Shown piece after piece: positions 52,334 to 62,647 of a stretch of DNA of 64,000 bases. This stretch comes from Stygiolobus azoricus (GTDB lineage: Archaea; Thermoproteota; Thermoprotei_A; Sulfolobales; Sulfolobaceae), in assembly GCF_009729035.1 (NCBI RefSeq), contig NZ_CP045483.1:558001-622000 (forward strand), read 5' to 3'. Every line of letters starts with the position of its first letter. Position 1 is the first letter of the stretch. A model generated the notes under the pieces. It was not told the DNA's origin, did no database searches, and saw only the letters and a list, made by a program, of their open reading frames with translations. Made by a program: the position numbers and the translations under genes.

Positions 52334-53938
52334 ATGTCAGTATTGTTTAAGGAAGGAACTCAAAGAGAGAGTGGTATAGAAACAATAAAGTCAAACATTT
52401 TAGCAGTTAGGACATTAGCAGAGATGCTAAAGACTAGCTTGGGACCCAGAGGTATGGACAAGATGCTGATAAGTGGGACTTCTGACGTCACCGTAACTAA
52501 CGACGGAGTTACGATAGTAAAGGAAATGGATGTTCAACACCCGGCAGCTAAGATAATAGTAGAGGCTGCTAAAGCACAAGATACACAAGTTGGTGACGGT
52601 ACCACATCAGCCGTAGTACTAAGCGGTTTCTTAGCTGAACAAGCTGAAAAATTACTAGATCAGAAGATCCACCCGGTCACAATTATTGACGGGTATAAAA
52701 AAGCTCTTGAATTCTCACTTGAACTTGGAAAGAAGTTCGCCCTCAAAGTCAATCCAAATGACAGAAAGGTCTTATCTCAAATAGCATATACTGCACTTAG
52801 TAGTAAGTTCTTCTCCTCCTCTACTACTTTAAACAAGATCATAAACATCTCAATCGATGCTGTACTGAGCGTGGCCGAGAAAGTAGGAGACCAATACGTA
52901 ATTGATATGTCAAACATTAAATTCGTGAAAAAGAGAGGAGAAAGTGCCGATGAAACAGAACTCGTAAAAGGATTCGTCTTAGATAAAGAGGTAGCTCATG
53001 AAGGGATGCCGAGAAGAGTTGAAAAGGCTAAAATTGCCGTAATAGATTTCGGCTTAGAAGTAGAAAAGCCAGAGATTTCAGCTAAAATGAGCTTTACCGA
53101 TCCTGAACAGATAAGAGAGGCATTAGAAGAGCAGACAAAGTATGTCAAATCGCTTGTGGATACATTAGAAAAGCTCGGAGCCAAAGTAATCATAGGACAA
53201 AAAGGGATGGACGATATAGCATTATACTTCTTAGCAAAGAAGGGAATAATCGCAGTAAAGAACGTAAGTAGAAGTGATTTAGAGAAAGTAGCTAAGGCAG
53301 TTGGGGCTAAAATAATATCGTCAATTAAAGACGCTTCGCCTGACGACTTAGGCTATGCTGAAATTATAGAAGAAAGAAAAATTGGCAACTCGAAGGCAAT
53401 ATTTATTGAAGGGGCTAAAGACGCTAAAGCTGTTACAGTTTTAGTGAGAGGCTCCAGCGAGATAGTGATGGACGAAATCGAGAGAAGCTTCCAAGACTCA
53501 ATAAATGCAGTTAAGAACGTTCTAAACTACCCGTACATAGTAGGCGGTGGAGGAGCTTACGAAGTTGAGCTTGCTATGAGATTAAGGGAGGAAGCTAAGA
53601 AAGTAGGAGGAAAAGAACAGCTAGCAATCGAGGCCTTTGCAGATGCATTAGAAGAAATAGCTACAACTTTAGCTGGAACCGCAGGGATTGACGAAATTGA
53701 AACTATAGTTCAGCTCAGGAACTTACATGCAAAGGGTTATAAATTCGCGGGAGTAAATGTAGAGAGTGGAAAGATAGAAGAAGACATGATGAAAATAAAC
53801 GTCATTGACCCGTTAGTAGTAAAAGAAAGTATTCTAAAAAGCTCGGTAGAAGCTGTAACAGCATTATTAAAAATTGATGACTTCATAGCAGCAGCCCCCA
53901 TGAAACAAAATCCACAACAGCAACAACCTTACGGTTAA
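52334..53938 (+). CDS. Thermosome (group II chaperonin) subunit
   Basis: The protein of about 534 residues is a complete thermosome subunit. It has [32 protein letters not shown], the ATPase motif [10 protein letters not shown], and [12 protein letters not shown]; it ends in a Gln-rich stretch before PYG. It folds proteins in the cytoplasm as part of an eight- or nine-fold ring. It differs from the usual alpha and beta subunits in its short [13 protein letters not shown] start and is perhaps the third (gamma) subunit of Sulfolobales. The start at 52334 is set by the TATA box position. Confidence 0.93.
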   Translation: MSVLFKEGTQRESGIETIKSNILAVRTLAEMLKTSLGPRGMDKMLISGTSDVTVTNDGVTIVKEMDVQHPAAKIIVEAAKAQDTQVGDGTTSAVVLSGFLAEQAEKLLDQKIHPVTIIDGYKKALEFSLELGKKFALKVNPNDRKVLSQIAYTALSSKFFSSSTTLNKIINISIDAVLSVAEKVGDQYVIDMSNIKFVKKRGESADETELVKGFVLDKEVAHEGMPRRVEKAKIAVIDFGLEVEKPEISAKMSFTDPEQIREALEEQTKYVKSLVDTLEKLGAKVIIGQKGMDDIALYFLAKKGIIAVKNVSRSDLEKVAKAVGAKIISSIKDASPDDLGYAEIIEERKIGNSKAIFIEGAKDAKAVTVLVRGSSEIVMDEIERSFQDSINAVKNVLNYPYIVGGGGAYEVELAMRLREEAKKVGGKEQLAIEAFADALEEIATTLAGTAGIDEIETIVQLRNLHAKGYKFAGVNVESGKIEEDMMKINVIDPLVVKESILKSSVEAVTALLKIDDFIAAAPMKQNPQQQQPYG

Positions 53939-53981
53939 ATAATTAAGTCGTGAAAGAGTTTTTTATCTATAATATTGTATT

Positions 53982-54458
53982 ATGCAGTTGATGAATAAGC
54001 TGGCTCTCATAGGAGTTATTCTAATTATCATCGGTTTAGTACTATTTGTACTAGATTCGACCGTAGCACCAACCTTAATAAAACCCTCAGTTAGTGGGAG
54101 CACAGTTATCCCTTCTAAAGGAGAATTCAGACTCCCATTAGCTGGAAATTCTATTACCGCTGTCCAATACAATTCTTCCGGAACGTTACAGCTAGAGAAT
54201 CTACCCAGTACTTCCGTTAAAGAGAATTTGTCTCAGGGACATCTAGTAACAGTTGAAAACTTGAACTCAACTCCTAGCTACATCGTATTTTACAATCCGA
54301 ATTCCTATAACGTTACCCTAACTTACAAGGAGTCAATTGTAAATATAGGACAAGCAGCGACTATAGGTATTCTGTTTATAGGGTCAATTGCCATGTTTAT
54401 AGTAGGAGTAGTAATAGTAATATTTGGGTTTATAAGAGGTAGAAGGAGAGCATCATAA
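53982..54458 (+). CDS. Membrane protein with two terminal helices
   Basis: The 158-residue protein has a membrane helix at each end (about residues 7-25 and 124-150) enclosing a predicted external beta-rich region with several N-x-S/T sequons (NSSG, NLSQ, NVTL). The C-terminus is basic (RGRRRAS). Both ends would be in the cytoplasm. No family is recognised. It lies between the thermosome and the isoaspartyl peptidase on the same strand. Confidence 0.6.
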   Translation: MQLMNKLALIGVILIIIGLVLFVLDSTVAPTLIKPSVSGSTVIPSKGEFRLPLAGNSITAVQYNSSGTLQLENLPSTSVKENLSQGHLVTVENLNSTPSYIVFYNPNSYNVTLTYKESIVNIGQAATIGILFIGSIAMFIVGVVIVIFGFIRGRRRAS

Positions 54459-54496
54459 TAAATAATAATATTTTGTTTACTTAATACTGTTCTCTC

Positions 54497-55318
54497 ATGA
54501 GGTATAACAAACCCGTTTTAGCAGTACATGGTGGTGCTGGAGATTGGAGAAAAAGAGATAGTGAGAGAGCATTAAGCGAGATTAAGAAAGCATTAGAGAT
54601 AGGGTTCGAACAGTTTAAGACGGGGACTTCAATTGAGGCTGTGGTCGAGGCTATAGCCTACATGGAAGATAGCGGAGTTTTTGATGCCGGAGTAGGAAGT
54701 GTGAAGAACCTAAAAGGGGAAGTAGAAATGGACGCAGGAATAATGCATGGTAACACTATGTCTGTAGGTGCAGTAGCCTCTACGAGGGCCAAAAACCCCA
54801 TTAAGGAAGCGTTAAAAGTAATGAAACTTACTAAACACGTACTACTGGTAGGTGAAAGAGGAGACTTAACACTAAAAGAACTAATAGGTTCCAGCACAAT
54901 ATCTGGAGATACAGTAGGGGCAGTGGCTTTGGACAAAGACGGGAATTTGGTAGCAGGAACTAGTACTGGAGGAATTTCCGGTAAACTACCTGGGAGGGTA
55001 GGGGATTCTCCAATACCTGGTGCAGGTTATTATGCTACTGAAAGAGTTGCAGTTTCCTCTACGGGTATAGGGGAGATAATTCTGAAAATTTTACCCGCAA
55101 AAGAAGTAGATATCCTTGTTTCAATGGGGGTTAGGCTTGAAGATGCGATAAGGAGTGTCGTTAATAAAATAACTGACAGATTTGGAACGGATAACGTAGG
55201 GCTCATAGGTGTTGACTACAGAGGTTTCGTATCGGCTCATTATAATACAAAAGGTATGGCTAGGGGTGTAAAAGATCAACAAACCCTCCGTGCTTTCATA
55301 TTCGAAGGAGAACTCTAA
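54497..55318 (+). CDS. Isoaspartyl peptidase/L-asparaginase (Ntn hydrolase)
   Basis: The 273-residue protein is a plant-type asparaginase precursor: [11 protein letters not shown] at the start, [21 protein letters not shown], and the autocleavage site [27 protein letters not shown]-type region, here beginning [14 protein letters not shown], in which the Thr becomes the N-terminal nucleophile. [15 protein letters not shown] follows. It cleaves beta-aspartyl peptides or asparagine, useful for repairing isoaspartate damage at high temperature. Confidence 0.92.
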   Translation: MRYNKPVLAVHGGAGDWRKRDSERALSEIKKALEIGFEQFKTGTSIEAVVEAIAYMEDSGVFDAGVGSVKNLKGEVEMDAGIMHGNTMSVGAVASTRAKNPIKEALKVMKLTKHVLLVGERGDLTLKELIGSSTISGDTVGAVALDKDGNLVAGTSTGGISGKLPGRVGDSPIPGAGYYATERVAVSSTGIGEIILKILPAKEVDILVSMGVRLEDAIRSVVNKITDRFGTDNVGLIGVDYRGFVSAHYNTKGMARGVKDQQTLRAFIFEGEL

Positions 55319-55391
55319 TGAATTTCTATAATTTTACTTAGGAAGTGATCTCTTTACTTTTAAAATAAATTAACACTCGAGAATTATTATT

Positions 55392-56096
55392 TTAAAAATT
55401 AAATACTATATCGCCATGAAATGGTATGAGGTACTTGAATCTCATTGATAGCAATAATTTGAAAGAATTTACTGCTTTAACGTAATCCCAACAAAAGAAC
55501 CTAAACGGAGGAGAAATCACTCCTCTTACGTTTTTTACCGCATCTCCAACAATCAGAATCTCTCCATTATATAATGCTATATGCCCTTGAGTGTGTCCAG
55601 GGACATGGAGAACTTTGAAGTCACCTAATTCTTCTCCTCCCTTTAGTTTAACATCAACATTTACTGGTGTAAACTCCATGGAATTTATCCTCTTAAGAGT
55701 GCTTTCGAATTCCTCTTTACTTACTTTTAATTCGTTCTTTACATCTTCATAAAATAAGTTAAAAGACTGCTCGTTTTTGGAAAGATATGGGACCTCGAGT
55801 TCGTGAGCGTAAACTTTAGCCTTTGAAAGTTTCCTTATCTCTTCAGCATTTCCAGAGTGATCTATGTGATAGTGAGTAATCACTATATCTGAAATATCTT
55901 CGATCGAATACCCGAACGATTTTAGACCATTTTCTATCATATTGAGGTATCCGGGTAGACCTGTATCTATAATCATTAACCCTCCTGATGGCCCATTCTC
56001 TATTACTGTTATATTATGATTAAGTACAGTTCCGAAAAAATTAGGTTCGAACAGTTCAATGATCCTTACTCCCTTCGTTAAGAGCATCTCTACCAA
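55392..56096 (-). CDS. Metallo-beta-lactamase-fold hydrolase
   Basis: The 234-residue protein has the metal motif [11 protein letters not shown], a later His in HVPGHTQGH, and Asp in LIVGDAVKN, i.e. the glyoxalase II-like binuclear site. The start is uncertain because the frame overlaps the upstream peptidase gene by 41 bases; ATG 56087 is an alternative. The role is unknown; thioester or lactone hydrolysis is typical. Confidence 0.85.
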   Translation of the reverse strand: MVEMLLTKGVRIIELFEPNFFGTVLNHNITVIENGPSGGLMIIDTGLPGYLNMIENGLKSFGYSIEDISDIVITHYHIDHSGNAEEIRKLSKAKVYAHELEVPYLSKNEQSFNLFYEDVKNELKVSKEEFESTLKRINSMEFTPVNVDVKLKGGEELGDFKVLHVPGHTQGHIALYNGEILIVGDAVKNVRGVISPPFRFFCWDYVKAVNSFKLLLSMRFKYLIPFHGDIVFNF

Positions 56097-57207
56097 ACCT
56101 CGGGATCAGATGTACTGGTGGTTTAATTTTAGGTAAGTTAATTTCGGAAAGTGGTTTTTCATTAACAGTAATCACTTTTTCCGCAATTATATCACAATAT
56201 CTACAATCCTCACAACTTCTTGTTTCGCAAGAATTATATTTAAAATAAGATAACCAATTAGAGGGAAACTTGGTATTATCCACATAGACTTGTGTCAGAA
56301 TGTCATAATCATTAGGTCCATTAATTTTCTTCATAACTGAAGGAACTGCCCTACCTTGAGGGTAACTAACTATATCTAATAAATTTCCGTCGTACTCACC
56401 TTCAGAATACGCTTTGACAGCCCTTATTATCCACTCAGTTTTCTTATTCCTACTCGCTATTTTAAATCTATCAATACCTATCTCTTCGTAATACTTTAAG
56501 TCCTCTGGTCTTATCCACCTCATTCTGATTATATTTGCTAAATCATTCCTCACGTCTGTTGCACAAAATAGGATTGGGTATTCGAACCAAATGCTATCAT
56601 TAAACTCTGAGTTAGAGGTAATTGATGATATAATATCATGAGCTCTTCTATAAGGACAACCCCATAAACAAGAATTATTTACAATAAGCTCAATATCCAC
56701 CTTATTTATAAATTTTGAAAGGGCGTTTAATAGTTCGAAGTTTCTATTATCATCCTCATGAAGAATTATGGTATCGGCTCCCATATTTACATACTCCTCA
56801 AATTCTCTGATGTTATAAACCCTAGAAAATGAGGATACAGAAACCTCGATATTGGGATACTCATCCTTTATGAGGTGAATAAGGAGGGGTAATGCGACTA
56901 TAAAGCCGTCAACGCCTAGATTAACTAATTTCTCAATTTCCTTTTTTACTTCATCCATAAATTTTTGCGAATACTCTTTACCATTAAGTGTTGCTGAGTT
57001 CATCGTATAGAGAAATTTAATTCCAGCCCCGTGAGCAACACTTATGTGCTCTTTAAGTCTTTCATCATCTACTTTTGGTAAGACAAAAGAAGCCCTCCCA
57101 TGACCCGTAATAGTTTTTGTCTTACTCCCGAAGATGTATTTAACGGGATATTTCCTTAATTCATCTATAAGTTTGTCATCAAAATTTGTCCCTACTACAA
57201 GTCTCAT
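56056..57207 (-). CDS. Peptidase U32-family protein
   Basis: The 383-residue protein is of the U32 type (TIM barrel with a Cys-rich part). It has [15 protein letters not shown] and [10 protein letters not shown], and cysteines in [24 protein letters not shown] and [14 protein letters not shown] that could hold an Fe-S cluster. Bacterial U32 proteins such as UbiU/UbiV, RlhA and TrhP do hydroxylation or tRNA/rRNA modification, so hydroxylation is more likely than proteolysis. It overlaps the beta-lactamase-fold gene. Confidence 0.8.
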   Translation of the reverse strand: MRLVVGTNFDDKLIDELRKYPVKYIFGSKTKTITGHGRASFVLPKVDDERLKEHISVAHGAGIKFLYTMNSATLNGKEYSQKFMDEVKKEIEKLVNLGVDGFIVALPLLIHLIKDEYPNIEVSVSSFSRVYNIREFEEYVNMGADTIILHEDDNRNFELLNALSKFINKVDIELIVNNSCLWGCPYRRAHDIISSITSNSEFNDSIWFEYPILFCATDVRNDLANIIRMRWIRPEDLKYYEEIGIDRFKIASRNKKTEWIIRAVKAYSEGEYDGNLLDIVSYPQGRAVPSVMKKINGPNDYDILTQVYVDNTKFPSNWLSYFKYNSCETRSCEDCRYCDIIAEKVITVNEKPLSEINLPKIKPPVHLIPRFGRDALNEGSKDH

Positions 57208-57449
57208 AAATAAGCTTAGAATTACCTTATTTTTAAAATTTTTTATTATTAACAGAGTTTATTAATAATTACATAGTAACTTTTTAAAGCTAGTTTATAA
57301 AGAGGAAGGTAAATACAACATAACGTTTTAATATTCGTTATTTTACAAAACTCGCAGAAAATGCTTTGTTGTGAGTGGTTTAGACAAAATTAGGTCTCAC
57401 ACTCTTTTCCTTCGTTAAACTATATATAGTCATATTGTAACAATTATTC

Positions 57450-58565
57450 GTGACTCTAAAGAATAAGGGAGAAGTACTGAAGATCTCTTTCTCAGCATTC
57501 TTTGCGGATTTAGGATATCAAGCAGCAGTCGGAGCCTTACCTATATTACTTGTAGTATACTTCAAAGCGCCAGTCGTTATCTATGGAATTGTAGAGGCTT
57601 TAAACTACGGTGGGGGGAGTTTAATCTCTCTATTGGGAGGATACATGGCAGATAAAATAGGAAGTAAAGTCATTGCAGTTATTGGCAACGCATTGATCAT
57701 AATAGTATCCTTTACCGGATTATCTCAGAATTACGTAGAAGCTGCCATATTATTTGTAGCCGGATGGTGGTCACGGAACTTCAGGACTCCCGCAAGGAGG
57801 GCAATGTTGGCTGAAGTTACTTACGAAGAGGAGAGGAAGGAGGCCTACGGCATTTTACATTCTTTAGATATAGCAGGAGCAATGTTAGCTGTAACTTATT
57901 TGACGCTATCACTCTATTTCAACATATGGATAGGTTATGTGTTATTATTTACTGCAGTTCCTCTCACAATTTCTACGTTACTATTATTGATAGCGAAAGC
58001 AGGAAGAAAAAGTACAGCAAGGAAACCCAAAAAAACAGCCCTATTTCTAGTTATTTCTACCATGTTCTTTGGCTTCAGCCAGTATAGTTTCGGATTCCCA
58101 ATACTTACAGCATACGATTTCTCACATAAAACCTACTTAGCTACTGTAACGTACGGAGTTTTCTTAGGTTTCTCTTCCCTTTTCGGATATATCTTCGGCA
58201 AGATAAGACTGGAGAGTTATAAAGGACTTGCTTTCTTAGGTTATTTATTGGCAAGTATAGCTACTCTGGGTTTTGCCCTTCTATCGTCAGGAGGTCTAAT
58301 CTTCATATACTTGTTATCGGCAATAATGGGGATCGCTGTAGCGTCAACCGAGACTTTCGAACCCACGATTATGTCGAAACTAAGCCCAGAAGGTTTAGGC
58401 TCAGGCATGGGTGCTCTATCCTTCGGGAGGAGTATAGGACTCCTTATTGGAAATTCGTTAATGGGCTTTTTATACCAAATTAGTTATGTATACGCCTACT
58501 TATTTGCGTCAATAATGTCGTTCATTGCGTTCTTAATAGTCATTTATAAAGTTAGAGAGGGTTAA
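57450..58565 (+). CDS. Major facilitator superfamily transporter
   Basis: A 371-residue membrane protein with about twelve helices (some weak) and an MFS loop-2 signature LLGGYMADKIGSKV, then GWWSRNFRTPARRAMLAEVT. A GTG at 57450 is the start; a TATA-like stretch is seen near 57420-57426. The similarity to drug/antiport-type MFS proteins is weak and the substrate is unknown. Confidence 0.82.
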   Translation: MTLKNKGEVLKISFSAFFADLGYQAAVGALPILLVVYFKAPVVIYGIVEALNYGGGSLISLLGGYMADKIGSKVIAVIGNALIIIVSFTGLSQNYVEAAILFVAGWWSRNFRTPARRAMLAEVTYEEERKEAYGILHSLDIAGAMLAVTYLTLSLYFNIWIGYVLLFTAVPLTISTLLLLIAKAGRKSTARKPKKTALFLVISTMFFGFSQYSFGFPILTAYDFSHKTYLATVTYGVFLGFSSLFGYIFGKIRLESYKGLAFLGYLLASIATLGFALLSSGGLIFIYLLSAIMGIAVASTETFEPTIMSKLSPEGLGSGMGALSFGRSIGLLIGNSLMGFLYQISYVYAYLFASIMSFIAFLIVIYKVREG

Positions 58566-58675
58566 ACAAATAGAGATTTTTCGTTTTAATTCTAACAATT
58601 AAAGGATTTTAGTTCTTTTTCCATAAAGATAGAATTCCACAATGTTTTAATTTTCCATAAAATATAATTATAAAT

Positions 58676-59149
58676 ATGGCAGAGGAATATTCAAGAGATC
58701 TTGAAAGAGCAGAAGAGTACGAGCAAACTACAGCTAGAGCAACAGCTCTAGGAAAAAACAAGATGGAATTAAGTACTGGGCTTATTATAGCTGCCAGATA
58801 TGCAGACAAACTCAGGAGAGTCGCTCTAGTAGCTTTCAGTAAAATGGTTCCAAAGGAAGTAATTATTAGAGACATCGCAGAGTTAAATAAACAACTCTAC
58901 GACAAAATCGTTAATGAAATGAAGCTTGACAAGCTTAGCGTGATTAAGATTATAGTAGATGCGGAATATGACGAACAGAATAATAAGTTAGTATTCTCTA
59001 ATTTGAGGATTTTAAGGTATTATAATGAAGATGAAATTAAAACATTGTGTAAGAGTTATGAAGATAAGATAAAAGCATTAGAGGACGATATTCAGAACTT
59101 CAAGACAAAAGTAGCTCAAATAGAACAACTCCTGAAGTCAATGGAGTAA
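58676..59149 (+). CDS. DUF2258 family archaeal protein
   Basis: The 157-residue protein matches an archaeal uncharacterised family (DUF2258) in the segment ELSTGLIIAARYADKLRRVAL, followed by a mixed region and a C-terminal coiled coil (YEDKIKALEDDIQNFKTKVA and on). It is convergent with L13e. The function is unknown; the amino end is acidic and helical. Confidence 0.7.
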   Translation: MAEEYSRDLERAEEYEQTTARATALGKNKMELSTGLIIAARYADKLRRVALVAFSKMVPKEVIIRDIAELNKQLYDKIVNEMKLDKLSVIKIIVDAEYDEQNNKLVFSNLRILRYYNEDEIKTLCKSYEDKIKALEDDIQNFKTKVAQIEQLLKSME

Positions 59150-59155
59150 GATAGT

Positions 59156-59422
59156 TTACTGTTTCTTTCCTCCACTATTGCTCTTCTCCTCTTGTTTTTT
59201 GTTAATACTTTCAACATATTTTACTAATGCATCTACGTTCTCTTTGTGAACACTTTTCCTCCTCTTATCAATTCTTATATTTAATTTCTTAGCTTGTGGT
59301 AAAGTGAGCTTTGCTTCCTTTATTTCGCCTAGGCTAAACCCCCTTCCTTCTTTAGTTTCCTTTCTCTCATACTTATACTCGAAATGGTAGTTAGGCCTCT
59401 TGACGATAGGCCTAAGCTCCAT
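59156..59422 (-). CDS. rpl13e: Ribosomal protein L13e
   Basis: An 88-residue basic protein with IVKRPNYHFEYKYERKETKE, GRGFSLGEIKEAKLT and IDKRRKSVHKENVDALVKYV, the pattern of the archaeal/eukaryotic L13e large-subunit protein found in crenarchaea. Convergent with the DUF2258 gene six bases away. Confidence 0.88.
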   Translation of the reverse strand: MELRPIVKRPNYHFEYKYERKETKEGRGFSLGEIKEAKLTLPQAKKLNIRIDKRRKSVHKENVDALVKYVESINKKQEEKSNSGGKKQ

Positions 59423-59555
59423 ATCAAGATAAATTATATACGTCTCACTTTAAAATTAACGTCGAAGTGAGTTTTAACTAAAGAACCTAACTTAAAAATA
59501 TACATCATACTTTTCTACAGTGTCTAACTAAGCGAAGGAAGAAAAACAATCTGTA

Positions 59556-60263
59556 AATAAAATGAGTGCGTCCAACAATTTTGTTTTTCTATAAAATTTT
59601 AGTAGGGCGATAAGGTGGTAGTATTGGGAAATTAGTATGAGCAGTAAGTTGGAACCCCTAACCGCCCTAATGCTAAGTTATGTTTTTCATTAAACATTTC
59701 TCCTCGTTTTTACACTAAGGATGAGATTACCAGAGTATTATCGGCTTATTACTTCGGTCTTTCGTTGAAAAGACCTAACTTCACGTTAGCGAAGAGTGTC
59801 GTTCACTATCACTGGAAGAGGTTAGCTGACTACTCTTCATCCCTCATTCTCAGCGGTTATTACGCTGTGGACGAGACTGGGATTAAGGTGGTTAATAACT
59901 TGGTTTATTGGCTGTGGGAAGAGGTCTTGACACAAGGAGAGTAGTTGCAGTAGGGCTTTCCGAAACTAGAAGCGGATCAGACGTCATACTGCTTTTCGAG
60001 AGATTAAGCTTGAGAAGAATGGTAAAATACTTCATGGCGGTGGAACCGTAGCATAACATACTCTCTACTTTTGGTGTAAATCACGAGCATGAGACTTTCG
60101 GTTAGAGGAACTTGGTACAACAAGTGTTTAGGAGTTTCAAGTTAAGGCTCTCAAGTATGGATAAACACAAAACGTTAGTAAGGCTTCAATTCTGAGGTAG
60201 GTTAACACGTTGCCAACCTTATACAACAAGGTGAATGAAATTGTTGAACACACTGAATAAAAT
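59556..60263. mobile_element. Decayed IS6-family insertion sequence with target duplication
   Basis: The element spans 59564-60255 (692 bp). Its ends are 17-bp imperfect inverted repeats: AGTGCGTCCAACAATTT on the left, and the right end reads AGTGTGTTCAACAATTT on the other strand (two mismatches). An identical 8-bp direct repeat, AATAAAAT, flanks it at 59556-59563 and 60256-60263. Length, 8-bp duplication and the transposase motifs fit the IS6 family. The transposase gene inside is destroyed. Confidence 0.8.
59637..60235 (+). pseudogene. IS6-family transposase, degenerate
   Basis: Fragments in several frames give the transposase: a start at ATG 59637 (MSSKLEPLTALMLSYV), then DEITRVLSAYYFGLSLKR, the first catalytic Asp in GYYAVDETGIKVVNN, AVGRGLDTRRVVAVGLSETR in the next frame, and VNHEHETFG-stop-RNLV near the end. 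At least three frameshifts and two stop codons are seen. One frameshift can be explained by loss of a G from GGG within TATTGGGCTGTG. Confidence 0.75.
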
Positions 60264-60337
60264 AAAATCATAAGTTATATAAATTAAATCATTACATGAT
60301 AGACAATATATAAACGATAATTAAGCTATCTGAGACT

Positions 60338-60384
60338 AAATTGTTGAACATTTATAAATAACTACGAGTATAAATAACTACGAG
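60338..60384 (+). repeat. Second inverted-repeat-like end plus 16-bp tandem duplication
   Basis: AAATTGTTGAACA at 60338-60350 repeats the right end of the neighbouring IS. It is followed by two perfect, adjoining copies of TATAAATAACTACGAG (60353-60368 and 60369-60384). The area may hold the end of another lost insertion. It lies upstream of the SPFH gene. Confidence 0.5.
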
Positions 60385-60481
60385 ACGTTCCTCTTAGGAC
60401 AGCCATAGTATAAACCGTTTACACTTTACTTCAATAATGTTTTTAAACTCATAAGAGAATTTTAAAATCTGAAGAAGTGAT

Positions 60482-61441
60482 ATGTCAATTTCAATAAGAG
60501 GTCAGGTAATTTCTACTGAATTAGATAACGGATCTTCAGCAATGGCTCAGGATGTAATAATTTTCAGATATCCTAAAGAAAATATTACCTCAAAATCTAT
60601 AATAATAGTACAACCAACTGAGAAATGTGTAGTGGTGATCCAAGGTCAAATAGCTGCTGAACTACCACCTGGAACTCATAACATACAATCACCAGCAAAT
60701 CCGGTCTCAGCGTTTCTTTCTAAGTTCAGATATAACCAACTACCTTATGACACCATAGTATATTTCGTTTCTACTACACGACATGAAGTTAGGTTAACAG
60801 GTGTTAGTCAAACAGACGACCTTGTACCACTAGAATACGAAGTAGCTGTATATTTCAGAGTCCAGAACCCCTCATTGCTAATAACTAACGTTCAGTTCGG
60901 TGCTCAGTTTTTCAGAGACGCTGATCTAGCAGCCTATATATCACCCATAGTAGACCAAGAGGTAAGTCAAGTGTTAAATCATGTGAAGCTAATCGAAGTA
61001 TTCAAGAAGTTTGGCGATATAACTACTGCCGTAACAGCCGGTCTCAAAACGTTCTTATCTGAGATAGGAATCGAGTTAATATCAGTAAGAATGATAAAGC
61101 TAATCCCTCAAGATCCCGAGCTCAGAAGGATCTTACAATTGAGAGATCTAGGTATTGAAATATACGATGCAGTAAGGTTAGGATTAGCGAGGCTTCTTGC
61201 TGAGAAAAGCGACCCTGCAAGCGTAAACATGGCTTTAGGCATACCTTATTTCCCAGAATTATCAACAATAGTAGTTAGCGGTGCACCGTACACTACAACC
61301 GGAGTAATGCTAGGGAATCAAGGAGGAAATACGCCAGGTGGACAATCCTCTGGAGGAACGAACCCCTCACTGTTCCAGGCGGCGATAAAACAAGTCTTCG
61401 GCGACGTAAAGACCAGTGGGACTAAAAATGATGAACAGTAG
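60482..61441 (+). CDS. SPFH/band-7 domain protein
   Basis: The 319-residue protein has an SPFH-type core (QDVIIFRYPKENITSKS, VVVIQGQIAAELPPGTHNI, EYEVAVYFRVQNPSLLI, and AGLKTFLSEIGIELISVRMI), with a Gly/Gln/Thr-rich low-complexity tail (about 275-305). No membrane helix is present, unlike stomatins; it resembles cytosolic virion-core/YdjI-type SPFH proteins. The next gene encodes a membrane protein that overlaps it by 14 bases and could be its anchor. Function unknown; scaffolding is likely. Confidence 0.78.
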   Translation: MSISIRGQVISTELDNGSSAMAQDVIIFRYPKENITSKSIIIVQPTEKCVVVIQGQIAAELPPGTHNIQSPANPVSAFLSKFRYNQLPYDTIVYFVSTTRHEVRLTGVSQTDDLVPLEYEVAVYFRVQNPSLLITNVQFGAQFFRDADLAAYISPIVDQEVSQVLNHVKLIEVFKKFGDITTAVTAGLKTFLSEIGIELISVRMIKLIPQDPELRRILQLRDLGIEIYDAVRLGLARLLAEKSDPASVNMALGIPYFPELSTIVVSGAPYTTTGVMLGNQGGNTPGGQSSGGTNPSLFQAAIKQVFGDVKTSGTKNDEQ

Positions 61442-61838
61442 GGATCTAGGCTGGAACATAGCTTCAGGTATAGGTTTTTCTTTCGTATTAACCGTAATCA
61501 TGGCGATCGTTGCTTTAGCCGTTAAACTTTTCTATCCACCGTCGATAATCTCAATCTCACCTATAATATCTCTTGTTATCACACCGGCTCTTGGAATAGT
61601 ACAGTTAATAGTATTGGCTCTTAGCATAGCCTTTGTAACACCTATCAGGTCGAACTTAATTGCAAGAGAGCTTGGAGGAACTAGAAAATTAGGGTTCTAC
61701 ATAGGTGTGGGTTATTTAATATTTTCCATTCTACCCTATGCTTTTCACGTACCCTATATTCAGACGTATGTGGGATTAATAATTGCATACAACATAATTA
61801 ACGGGACTGTCGGAGGCTTTGCCTCGTCAGTAAGTTAA
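61428..61838 (+). CDS. Membrane partner of SPFH protein
   Basis: A protein of about 136 residues with four hydrophobic segments (SGIGFSFVLTVIMAIVALA; IISLVITPALGIVQLIVL; FYIGVGYLIFSILPY; YVGLIIAYNIINGTVGG). The ATG at 61428 is preferred; a GTG at 61416 in the same frame adds four residues. It overlaps the SPFH gene and is presumably translated with it. Confidence 0.65.
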   Translation: MMNSRDLGWNIASGIGFSFVLTVIMAIVALAVKLFYPPSIISISPIISLVITPALGIVQLIVLALSIAFVTPIRSNLIARELGGTRKLGFYIGVGYLIFSILPYAFHVPYIQTYVGLIIAYNIINGTVGGFASSVS

Positions 61839-61864
61839 AAAACTTTTTTACAATATATCTTCTC

Positions 61865-62647
61865 ATGGAGATAAGGAAAGGCGACTCTAAGGCAGTCATT
61901 CTAGAGAAAGGTGCTTATTTGTTCAGCTTGACTTTGAAAGGTAAGGAAGTTTTACTTCAAGGAAAGGAGAGACAAACAAGAGGGGGAACGGCATTGCTGA
62001 TACCGTTCGCTAATAGGATAAAGGGCGGAAAGTACACATGGAATGGAAAAGAATATTCATTACCAGTAAACTCTGAAGGAAATGCAATACATGGGCTAGT
62101 TATGGACAAAATATGGAAAATAACAAAATCAAGCGACACCAATGTATCGCTGTCATTACGCCTCGACTCTGAATATTATCCAACCACGTTAAAGGTTAAT
62201 ACTATCTACGAAATCGACTTTGACAGTATCCTTATCAGACTTCAAATAAACAACGTTGGTAACTCTAACGCACCGCTTACAGTAGGTTTTCACCCTTACT
62301 TTATTGTTAAGGGATTATGGGATCTAACCCCCAATAAGGGAAAGAAATGCGTAAGTATAAACAAAATACCTACTGGGGAGATGATTGAGGAAGATATAGA
62401 CGGAACTAAGCAATATGATGATTGCTTTTATATGCCTGTTGAGGAGTTAGTGCTTTCCTCTGAGTACTCGGAGGTTAAAATAAATAAGAGAAATTTGGAC
62501 TATGTGCAAATATACACTACCCAGAACGCAGTAGCAGTTGAGCCTATGAGCGGAGCTCCAGATGCTTACCATAACGGTATAGGTCTTAAGGTCATACAGC
62601 CTGGAGAAAAAGTTAACTACGAAGTAAAATTTGAATTGTTAAGATAA
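61865..62647 (+). CDS. Aldose 1-epimerase family protein
   Basis: The 260-residue protein is a galactose mutarotase-like enzyme: LLIPFANRIKGGKYTWNGKEY, NAIHGLVMDKIWK with the catalytic His, and GFHPYFIV with a second His; VAVEPMSGAPDAYHNG near the end carries the catalytic Glu. It interconverts sugar anomers. It overlaps the C-terminus of the HAD gene on the opposite strand by 31 bases. Confidence 0.9.
   Translation: MEIRKGDSKAVILEKGAYLFSLTLKGKEVLLQGKERQTRGGTALLIPFANRIKGGKYTWNGKEYSLPVNSEGNAIHGLVMDKIWKITKSSDTNVSLSLRLDSEYYPTTLKVNTIYEIDFDSILIRLQINNVGNSNAPLTVGFHPYFIVKGLWDLTPNKGKKCVSINKIPTGEMIEEDIDGTKQYDDCFYMPVEELVLSSEYSEVKINKRNLDYVQIYTTQNAVAVEPMSGAPDAYHNGIGLKVIQPGEKVNYEVKFELLR

Noticed and set aside
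57365-57410. Possible stem with GTGAG and CTCAC arms before the MFS gene
   Set aside because: The arms are short and unevenly spaced around A/T-rich sequence; no reason to call an RNA or operator.
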